From assembly GCA_038065125.1 (NCBI GenBank), contig JBBTRP010000061.1, positions 1 to 13,446 of the forward strand: DNA of 13,446 bases, in the 5' to 3' direction. Positions 7,010-13,446 of this stretch are shown piece by piece. The notes under the pieces were generated by a model, which was given only the letters and a program-made list of their open reading frames with translations, was not told the DNA's origin and made no database searches. This DNA comes from JBBTRP01 sp038065125 (GTDB lineage: Bacteria > Patescibacteriota > Patescibacteriia > JACQRZ01). The position numbers and the translations under genes were made by a program. Each line of letters starts with the position of its first letter. Position 1 is the first letter of the stretch.

Positions 7010-7038
7010 ATTATACACCAAATTCCTCTGGTTGTAAA
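7010..7038 (-). promoter_or_regulatory. Sigma70-type promoter of lepB-hisS-rpsU
   Basis: On the minus strand, a -35 TTTACA (7038-7033, 5 of 6 consensus bases) and a perfect -10 TATAAT (7015-7010) are separated by 17 bases. It lies in the 89-base gap between the O-antigen ligase stop and the lepB start. The expected transcript start is near 7003, giving a short leader of about 30 bases. This is the only convincing promoter I found, and it separates the polysaccharide genes from the housekeeping unit. Confidence 0.78.
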
Positions 7039-7061
7039 GAACACGGGTGGATACCCAGAAT

Positions 7062-9284
7062 CTATTCGGGAAAATTCTTTAGGTTGCAGGGGTGTTTTGA
7101 GATCGCATCACGAACCGCCTTTGCAGCTGAGGGATCATTTTTTTTGATGAATTCATATTCGGATGCCATAGCCCTCCCGGTATTCAATCTTAATATGATC
7201 TGCGCGATACGGAGGTTAAGATCTTGTGGCAATTGCACAATTCCTTGATTAACAACACTATCTACATAATCATACTCTACCCCGCAGAAAGCTTTTTCTG
7301 AGAACGTACGATAGACACTGGTGTCAGAAAAAAGCTGCTCATTGCCTTGGGTCTTCGCTATCTCATCAGAAAATGCCGCAAGGTTTCCAGAATCCAACTC
7401 AATCACCGCAAGCCCCCAATGATACGATCCGTTCTCCGGATACAGGTCGATTGCTTTTTTTTCTTTCTCGCGAGCGTGTTTGAGGTCGCCTTTCACCTGA
7501 TACATCCTCGCAAGCTGATGATACAAAATTGATCGATTTTTGTGGTATTTAAGTACTCCCTCAAAAATGGAGATCCCACGTTCAACTCTGTCCGGATCGG
7601 TTGATACAAGGGGATAGAAGTTGCCGAGAGAGACAATGAATGGAAAGAAATCCTTTCGAAGACGTAAACCCTCCTCCAGTACGTCGATTGCATAAAACAC
7701 TGCCTCCCTCAGTTGGGGCTCATCGGGTGTGTGTCCGTTTTTGAGCGCGTATTCAACACTCTTTGCGACCGCAATTCTCACAGAGTCGCTGAGGGCCGTT
7801 TCATGTCTTAGAATGTCCTTAAATACGCTCCTCGCCTCTTCAGGATTGGAGATCATGAGCACATACGCGCTCCTCGCCGAACTCGCAGCACGAAATGCAT
7901 TCAAATTGAGGGAAAGAAAAAACAAAATAATGATGAGACAACACACAAACAAAGGGACCGAGAAGCCTGATTTCCATCGGAAGGGATGAGGGTTGGCAAG
8001 GGGGGTATCCTTTTGAGTGGGGCGCAGTGAAAACGAGGCTATAAGCGCAAAAAATGTCAGACTTGTCAACGTCTCAAATGCCGTAAAAAGAGGAATCGCA
8101 TAGGCTGCGAATAGCAATATCGGAATAATCCCCTGGATACGGTCGCTCTGCGAATAGAAATACCGCCAGAGCGCACCACCAATGTAGGTCCACATGATAA
8201 AAAATATCATGGTGCCGATAAGTCCGGTCGAGATCGCAGTATCGATGATAATGTTATGCGAACGATCCGGCAGTACGAGTTCGAATTCACGATTCGGATA
8301 CAAATTCGCCCTTTGAAAATAAAGCAGGTCACTAACTTCAGTTCCCCATCCTGTCAGCGGTCGGGATTCAATAATGCGTATACCTTCTTTCCAGAGCCGC
8401 AATCTGCCATCGTCCTGAAATGTGTTGAGACTGACACGCTCAATGTTGGCTGAGGTATCGCGAATGACCTGCTGTATATAGGGTCGTTGAGATATCACGA
8501 GGAAGCCAGCAATAGCCAGAACGACAGCGAAAAGACTCCATCGCGCACTTCTCCTGGCATAAGACGACACAAAATATCGACTTCCCGCGAGGAGAAAGAC
8601 CGACAAAAGGATAAGAGAAGTTACCACTCCTGCCCGGGATGCAGTCAGAATAATGGTTGGCGAAAAAAGCAATAGTGCCGTACATAGAAAAATTCGCATC
8701 ATGACCTTCTTTTCACTCCTGAGAAGATAGAGAACAAGAACACCGTTGATTAGACAGTAGTGAGCGAGAAAAATCGGATTTCCCAGAGTCGCCGCGACGC
8801 GATATCCGGATTCTGAAAAATGGGCGATTTTTTGAGCAAGAGCGCCGAAAGCAACCGTCATGGAAACGACAACGCTCCAGAGAAAGAGTCGTCTCCAGTG
8901 CCTCTCTTCTCTCATGAACGACGAGAGGATCAGGATTAATGCAAACACATGGAAATAATAAAAAATTCCCGTCATCCGCTCGGGCGTTGACCACAGTGAG
9001 CGAGAAAAATCAACTCCAAAAAAAGACACCGCGGTTACCCAAGCCAGCCACGCAAAAAAAGCAACGAGAACGGGGTGACGCCATGGGACAGTATATTTTC
9101 CGATAAAAAGCAGAAGTACTAGCCAGCACGTCAAGGCGACCTCAACAAGAACCTGAAACGCTAGTGCCTTACTGAAAATAAATGGGAATAACACCCCGTC
9201 AGTCACGAGCAGCGGGAGCGCTACAATAGAGTAAATACAACTAAATATAACCACTCGGCAGAACCGCTGAATATTTTGCCTCAT
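7062..9284 (-). CDS. O-antigen ligase/polymerase family membrane protein (Wzy_C) with C-terminal TPR-like domain
   Basis: Polytopic inner-membrane protein of 740 residues, probably joining or polymerising lipid-linked glycans at the outer face of the membrane. About 12-13 hydrophobic segments occupy residues 10-460. The Wzy_C/WaaL hallmarks are TASRAGV (214-220), GRLRLWKEG (293-301), PLTGWG (309-314) and the loop ending RSHNIIIDTAISTGLIG (341-357), with the conserved loop His next to Asn. After the last TM (about 443-460) comes a 280-residue soluble helical part with TPR-like helices such as LYHQLARMYQVKGDLKHA. ATG 9284 lies 10 bases after the heparinase-like gene's stop and precedes the hydrophobic N-terminus; an upstream in-frame GTG at 9344 would overlap that gene. 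Ligase and polymerase cannot be told apart from sequence. Confidence 0.9.
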   Translation of the reverse strand: MRQNIQRFCRVVIFSCIYSIVALPLLVTDGVLFPFIFSKALAFQVLVEVALTCWLVLLLFIGKYTVPWRHPVLVAFFAWLAWVTAVSFFGVDFSRSLWSTPERMTGIFYYFHVFALILILSSFMREERHWRRLFLWSVVVSMTVAFGALAQKIAHFSESGYRVAATLGNPIFLAHYCLINGVLVLYLLRSEKKVMMRIFLCTALLLFSPTIILTASRAGVVTSLILLSVFLLAGSRYFVSSYARRSARWSLFAVVLAIAGFLVISQRPYIQQVIRDTSANIERVSLNTFQDDGRLRLWKEGIRIIESRPLTGWGTEVSDLLYFQRANLYPNREFELVLPDRSHNIIIDTAISTGLIGTMIFFIMWTYIGGALWRYFYSQSDRIQGIIPILLFAAYAIPLFTAFETLTSLTFFALIASFSLRPTQKDTPLANPHPFRWKSGFSVPLFVCCLIIILFFLSLNLNAFRAASSARSAYVLMISNPEEARSVFKDILRHETALSDSVRIAVAKSVEYALKNGHTPDEPQLREAVFYAIDVLEEGLRLRKDFFPFIVSLGNFYPLVSTDPDRVERGISIFEGVLKYHKNRSILYHQLARMYQVKGDLKHAREKEKKAIDLYPENGSYHWGLAVIELDSGNLAAFSDEIAKTQGNEQLFSDTSVYRTFSEKAFCGVEYDYVDSVVNQGIVQLPQDLNLRIAQIILRLNTGRAMASEYEFIKKNDPSAAKAVRDAISKHPCNLKNFPE

Positions 9285-9294
9285 AAGAAGTTTG

Positions 9295-11187
9295 TCACTT
9301 TTGTAGAGTAAAGCTACACGTATAGCTCGCCGGAACGGAAACACCTGAAGTCGTTAGTCGAATTGATTGGGATGACTGAATTATCCCATATGATGGGGAA
9401 TAACGGCTCGGATACACCGTAAGAGACACCCGAGGATCGCACAGGAAATGGAGCGTACAGCTATCAACTGAAAGTTCAAGTTCATTTTTTGCGATCATGC
9501 GCAGAACAACATTTGGATGAAGGTGAAAATTCCATTCAAATTGATGGGTACCGACTCCCTCAAAGTGATCACTGATGGATAATTTTTCTGATCCTTTATC
9601 AAAGTTAAATGTACGGATATGGGTAACTGGCTGCGCGAATCGGCGGAAGCCATCGTGCTTTGCTTCCAACAAATCCCTTTTTACCGATGTTTCCCACTGC
9701 ACGACACGTGGATGTGAGTCGCTATGCATCCAGAATACCCCTTCTTCTTTATTTGGAATGCGGTTCTGCTCTTCTCCGTCAACAGCGACCGTGTTGTGCA
9801 TGATAGTACTTCTGAAGTCATTCCGCATATCGAGGTCTGAAGTATAGCAGCCGGTACCAGAGTCGATGACGATATCGTGGCCATCGGCCTGCAATTCAAA
9901 AGAGAGGGTATCGTTGTGACAGTGTCCCCCATTCCCACCCTGTCCATTTGGACCGACGTCAACAACCGCGTACAATCTTTTTGAACGAAGAATAGCAATC
10001 TGCGCGCACGGAAAAAGAATACTTTTCCTCTCGGGCCATTGCTTCTCTGGCCAAAGCAGCTCTGCAAGACGAAAAAGATGTCGGTGGTCATTGATGACCC
10101 ACCGCGTCGAATCTGCTTCCAGGAGATGAAGTCGGCCGTTGTCGTTGTCCCCTATTTGAGGGGCGTGATCATCAGGCTTTGTGTAGTGCCTCGCAAAATC
10201 AACCATGCACTCAAGTTTCGACCAGTAGGTACTCGAGAGAGAGGTGGTGGCATGGCGGCAGACAAGAGCGGCGTAGCCGAAAAGCTCTGTTACAAGGCGG
10301 TGATACGGAATTGATGCCTCAAAGTCAACGCCATCATCATACACTTGCCGTTGCATACACTCCTCGAGACCTGCGATCGCGAGTGTTTGCCACCTCTTTG
10401 ATTCTGGAAGAGAACGGAAGAAAACGCCTAGGTAAAGGAGTCCGACAAGATCAGACAAGTAGTGATTAGAAATAACCGGACCATACTCAAGATGCGCTTC
10501 AATGAAGAGTGCATGCTCATATAAGGATTGTGCAATCCGATGTACCGCATGTGGATCGGCAAACTTCGTAACATCATTTTTCACGCATTCCAATGCGAGA
10601 CACCAATTTGCCGCGCGAATGCCCGCCTCCATGGCATTCACCCAGTTCGGTCCCCGCTCAAGCGGATTCATTCTAATCCAATCATCAAGCTGCGAGAGCA
10701 GCTCTGTCAGGTAAGAGCTGTTTCGAGATTCCTGATGTGCAAACGCAAGAAGCGGAGCGTGATAAAAACGGGACAACTCCCATGGCACCTTAATATCGCT
10801 TCCGTCGCCTTTCCCGTATGGAATACGCTGGCTCTCTTCGAGGCCGAAATCATGTCCTGATTTGAAATCAACTGTCCAAGGAAGTGGGGAGCCGAGTGAC
10901 CGCCTTCCGGATCCCAGTAGGTCGACCTCATGCGCTACGATCGTATCAGCACAGTCGAGAAGATCTTTTTTTAAAAGACAGCAAAAGCCGCGTGTGGGGA
11001 TCGCATCCCTGTCACTGAAAATCGTGTGTACCTCGCGATAAGAAAGAAGTCTCTTTTTCTCCGTGAGAGGCTTTACATGAGTTCGAAGAAATTGAAATAC
11101 GATTCCTCGGAATCGAGAAGGATGGCTGATAAGAAGAATTGAAGCGCGCCGAATGCGCGACAGGAACCGAGGCAGGTGAGAAGTCAT
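9295..11187 (-). CDS. Heparinase II/III family protein (polysaccharide lyase-like)
   Basis: A 630-residue protein with the two-part layout of heparinase II/III-type lyases. The N-terminal alpha-helical toroid covers about residues 110-390 and includes NWVNAMEAGIRAANW, VISNHYLSDLVGLLYLG (Asn241/His242) and EASIPYHRL (Tyr295). The C-terminal beta-sandwich starts near 400, with GHCHNDTLSFEL (from 421) and a conserved MHNTVAVDG (463-471). The His and Tyr residues match the positions where this family uses a catalytic Tyr/His pair. Members cleave uronic-acid-containing glycans by beta-elimination, and they often sit in exopolysaccharide clusters where they trim or edit the polymer. No clear signal peptide is seen; the N-terminus is basic with a weak hydrophobic patch (ASILLI). 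ATG 11187 is chosen over an upstream TTG because it clears the preceding gene by 7 bases. The substrate is unknown. Confidence 0.87.
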   Translation of the reverse strand: MTSHLPRFLSRIRRASILLISHPSRFRGIVFQFLRTHVKPLTEKKRLLSYREVHTIFSDRDAIPTRGFCCLLKKDLLDCADTIVAHEVDLLGSGRRSLGSPLPWTVDFKSGHDFGLEESQRIPYGKGDGSDIKVPWELSRFYHAPLLAFAHQESRNSSYLTELLSQLDDWIRMNPLERGPNWVNAMEAGIRAANWCLALECVKNDVTKFADPHAVHRIAQSLYEHALFIEAHLEYGPVISNHYLSDLVGLLYLGVFFRSLPESKRWQTLAIAGLEECMQRQVYDDGVDFEASIPYHRLVTELFGYAALVCRHATTSLSSTYWSKLECMVDFARHYTKPDDHAPQIGDNDNGRLHLLEADSTRWVINDHRHLFRLAELLWPEKQWPERKSILFPCAQIAILRSKRLYAVVDVGPNGQGGNGGHCHNDTLSFELQADGHDIVIDSGTGCYTSDLDMRNDFRSTIMHNTVAVDGEEQNRIPNKEEGVFWMHSDSHPRVVQWETSVKRDLLEAKHDGFRRFAQPVTHIRTFNFDKGSEKLSISDHFEGVGTHQFEWNFHLHPNVVLRMIAKNELELSVDSCTLHFLCDPRVSLTVYPSRYSPSYGIIQSSQSIRLTTSGVSVPASYTCSFTLQK

Positions 11188-11194
11188 GAATGCA

Positions 11195-12877
11195 TCAGAT
11201 GGCAAAATACGAAAAAATTTCTGTCTGTTTTCCTCCCCCCGCGCTTATGATATAGCATCGGGCGGTGCCCTTTTCGGGGTAATTGATTTCATCGTTAATC
11301 GCACTTTCGAGATGGAGAGGATCGTCAACGCGCTCATGAGTGCCATAGTGCTGATGGCGCGTAAGCTCACGTTGCAAAAACGCGATCGGGTCTCCATGGG
11401 ATATATAAACCACTCCTTTTCCTGCGGGCATTGAATTAACTTCTTTTGTGAATGCATGATTCATTCGTGCAAGAGCCTCTTGAGAAGTTTCAGTCTTTTC
11501 CCACGAAGTGTGATACGGATTGAATGATGGATCGTCTGTCTGCCCGGACTTCATTGTTTCAAGCAGCCTCGGCAAGGAATCATCGATTTCCGAATAGAGC
11601 CGGCAGAATTCTTCCGATTCACCCCTTTCTTCAAGGTCGGGGTCGGAAAAATATGCGCCAAGCTTTGAAGCTTTTGCTGACTGGTGGGCGCGAAGATTCG
11701 GACTCGTTGAGATGCCCACGATTGGAATGTGCCTATCGTGAATTCGCGATCCGAGCTCTTCCCATTGCCGCTTGCCTTCCTCGCTTAATTCCATGGGGGT
11801 TTTCATAAACGCATCGCGACCGTATACGCGAGCGCTTGGATTGGAAATGTCCCCATGCCGCCCCAGGATAACAAACCGGACTCCGTAATCCTGCATACTG
11901 TCTTGAACGGTCTGCAAAGAGATGCCTCGCTCGCGGAGATCAGTAACCGTTCGGAGAAGTGTGAGGCCGTCCAAAAAAGAAACCTGGCGCGAAAATGCCT
12001 GAGCATTTCTCACTGATGGCCATACCGACTGTTTTGCGTACCCTGTCTGAGCTTTCGCGGCATACTCATAGATAGTCTCCCTCGTCAAAAGTGGCTGGCC
12101 CACAGAACCCCGCTTTCCGAAATTATCACCCACATTCGCCAACACTTGGTTAAGAGAGAACGACTCATAGTAAAGATCGAACAGCTCCTGTTGAATAGGA
12201 TCTAACCTTATGGACGCAATCTGATCATCCGAGATGCCGATATTCATTATTTCTCCCTCTTGGAATGCTGAATCGAGAGATGAAATAATCGCATCTAATC
12301 TCGCTCTATACACTGCACTATTGTCACCATAGAGCCGCCCATACATACTCTCAAGCGATGCTCGAGTTGCCTCGCTCACCTGCCGCTCTCCTTTATCGAT
12401 ATCCGCCTGAATCTGTCCAAGACTCCTCGCGAACGAAAGATGATCGATCATTTCAAAGCGCTCCCTGTTCGCGCTGGTATTGATGTTTTTACGGAAAAGC
12501 AGATGTTCGATAAGATCATTTTTTACATATTCCATGGTTGCCATACGACCTGCATCATGAAGCCAAAGGGAAAACTCGACAGTCTCTGGATCTGCTGGCA
12601 AGCCAGCCTCTTTACAGGCGATCGCCAGCCGACGTCCTAGCTCAGGCGCAGTCACGAGATGATCAAAAAATTCCGCCCATGCATCTGGGCTCAGCTCGCG
12701 TATCGCATCGGCTACAAAATGTTTCGCGGCCTCGCAGTAGACTGCGCGAGCTTCGTGCCCCTCAAAAGAGGGTAGTTCCGAAAAATGCTTCTTGGCAAGA
12801 TTGTCGAGATCGGCATATCGATCGCCAAGTGCGCGGTCCACATAGATGCCCTCTCTGTTGTGTCGTTCTGCGGGCAT
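11195..12877 (-). CDS. Fusion of HD-like domain and histidine phosphatase (phosphoglycerate-mutase-like) domain
   Basis: A 560-residue soluble protein with two enzyme-like halves. The N-terminal half (about 30-200) is helical and has a plausible HD signature: His73 (FDHLVTAP), then 34 residues on WLHDAGRM with His107-Asp108. This is the spacing of HD metal-dependent phosphohydrolases. After a helical linker (about 200-330) comes a histidine phosphatase domain. The catalytic motif is FVILGRHGD (Arg340, His341), followed by the supporting arginine in STSPNLRAHQSA (Arg396), LEERGE (from 415) and the second catalytic His in YISHGD (His494). Histidine phosphatases form a phosphohistidine and act on sugar phosphates, nucleotides or phosphoproteins. 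The gene lies between an aminotransferase and a heparinase-like gene with short gaps, so a role in sugar-nucleotide or signal-nucleotide turnover is possible. No substrate can be assigned. The phosphatase call is firm; the HD call is moderate. Confidence 0.75.
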   Translation of the reverse strand: MPAERHNREGIYVDRALGDRYADLDNLAKKHFSELPSFEGHEARAVYCEAAKHFVADAIRELSPDAWAEFFDHLVTAPELGRRLAIACKEAGLPADPETVEFSLWLHDAGRMATMEYVKNDLIEHLLFRKNINTSANRERFEMIDHLSFARSLGQIQADIDKGERQVSEATRASLESMYGRLYGDNSAVYRARLDAIISSLDSAFQEGEIMNIGISDDQIASIRLDPIQQELFDLYYESFSLNQVLANVGDNFGKRGSVGQPLLTRETIYEYAAKAQTGYAKQSVWPSVRNAQAFSRQVSFLDGLTLLRTVTDLRERGISLQTVQDSMQDYGVRFVILGRHGDISNPSARVYGRDAFMKTPMELSEEGKRQWEELGSRIHDRHIPIVGISTSPNLRAHQSAKASKLGAYFSDPDLEERGESEEFCRLYSEIDDSLPRLLETMKSGQTDDPSFNPYHTSWEKTETSQEALARMNHAFTKEVNSMPAGKGVVYISHGDPIAFLQRELTRHQHYGTHERVDDPLHLESAINDEINYPEKGTARCYIISAGGGKQTEIFSYFAI

Positions 12878-12970
12878 AGATTATGGTGCCAATCGATTAG
12901 TGTGAGAATTTGGCTTTTTACCTCAATTGCAAGAAATATATGCTCTCTAGAAGTTGGCAGTTTGCTTCAT

Positions 12971-13411
12971 TTATGAAACCGCTTCATTCACCGCTTTAAT
13001 GCAATACTCCTGCTCCTCGCTCGTTAATGATGGGTAGAGGGGTAGCGAAATTGTACGTGCCCCGATATTTTCGGCGGACGGAAACACACCCGGCTGATAC
13101 CCATATTTCTCGCGATAGTAGGTCATGAGGTGAATTGGACGGAAATTCACCGCAACACCGACACCATTCTCCTGAAGTGCCCCAAGAATTGCATCGCGCT
13201 TATTTTCGTCGACAAGTATGGTGAACAAATGACGGGCATTTTTTGCTCCGGCAAGATCAGCGATGAGGCGAATACGGTGATTATTTTTAAATGCAGACTC
13301 ATACCGGCGCGCCAGTTTATCCCGGCGCGCCCAGAGAACGTCAATGCGACTGAGTTGGCCCCGCAAGAGAGCTGCCTGGATATTCGTCATGTTGGGCTTC
13401 CCCCATTTCAT
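12971..13411 (-). CDS. DegT/DnrJ/EryC1/StrS-type aminotransferase, C-terminal fragment
   Basis: PLP-dependent sugar aminotransferase, of the type that makes amino sugars for surface glycans. The 146 residues correspond to the C-terminal third of the usual 360-400-residue enzyme. Signatures are KPNMTNIQAALLRGQL at the start, RHLFTILVD, the NFRPIHLMTYYREKYGY stretch, and SLPLYPSLTSEEQ at the end. The PLP-binding lysine lies in the missing part. ATG 13411 is probably not the true start, because related sequence continues upstream in another frame (see 13412-13446). It stops 93 bases before the HD-phosphatase gene and probably belongs to the same polysaccharide locus. Confidence 0.88.
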   Translation of the reverse strand: MKWGKPNMTNIQAALLRGQLSRIDVLWARRDKLARRYESAFKNNHRIRLIADLAGAKNARHLFTILVDENKRDAILGALQENGVGVAVNFRPIHLMTYYREKYGYQPGVFPSAENIGARTISLPLYPSLTSEEQEYCIKAVNEAVS

Positions 13412-13446
13412 AGAACACCAACCTTGAATTCACTTTTAGTGTAGGG
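13412..13446 (-). other. Out-of-frame upstream continuation of the aminotransferase (apparent frameshift)
   Basis: Read from the right edge, the minus strand gives PYTKSEFKVGVL and then a TGA. The family usually has a similar run (Y-x-V...LG) just before the NMTNIQAAL motif. A one-base deletion at about 13411-13416 would join KVGVL to MKWGKPNMTNIQ. The fragment's own frame has a TGA at 13432-13430. Sequencing error near a contig end or a real broken gene are both possible. Confidence 0.55.

Noticed and set aside
7022..7061. Small hairpin GGGT/ACCC after the O-antigen ligase stop
   Set aside because: The four-base stem is weak and no U-tract follows, so it is not supported as a terminator.
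12878..12970. Promoter before the HD-phosphatase gene
   Set aside because: A TATATT is present on the minus strand but no acceptable -35 lies upstream at the right distance.

Overview
All nine genes in this window lie on the minus strand, so transcription runs from the right edge to the left. The content suggests a member of the Candidate Phyla Radiation (Patescibacteria), probably near the Parcubacteria. The clues are a compact lepB-hisS-rpsU cluster, large extracytoplasmic Ig-like and Cys-rich proteins, an O-antigen-ligase/TPR fusion, and little Shine-Dalgarno sequence before most genes. TGA is used as a normal stop, for example in hisS, which argues against the recoded-UGA lineages. The phylum assignment is an inference from protein style and gene order.

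Right part (about 7062-13446) is a surface-polysaccharide module. It holds the C-terminal part of a DegT-type sugar aminotransferase with an apparent frameshift, an unusual fusion of an HD-like domain with a histidine-phosphatase domain, a heparinase II/III-family polysaccharide lyase, and a Wzy/WaaL-like O-antigen ligase or polymerase with a TPR tail. The last three are packed with 7-10 base gaps. Together they suggest nucleotide-sugar synthesis, polymerisation or ligation of a glycan, and its trimming.

Centre (4643-7038) is a housekeeping unit, lepB-hisS-rpsU, read from a good sigma70-type promoter at 7010-7038. rpsU is the only gene here with a clear, strong Shine-Dalgarno sequence.

Left part (1-4559) encodes two extracytoplasmic proteins with a 7-base gap. 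The first is membrane-anchored, with two TM segments after its signal sequence and about three SbsA-like Ig domains. The second is a very large secreted Cys-rich protein that runs off the left edge. It combines IPT/TIG-like domains, several GxxC modules, a regular 27-residue four-cysteine supercycle, proline-rich linkers, and 108-112-residue modules that each carry a myxococcal-type Cys-rich repeat. This protein is the most unusual object in the window. The left edge coincides with the end of an exact 55-base repeat, so it is probably an assembly break inside this gene's repeat array.
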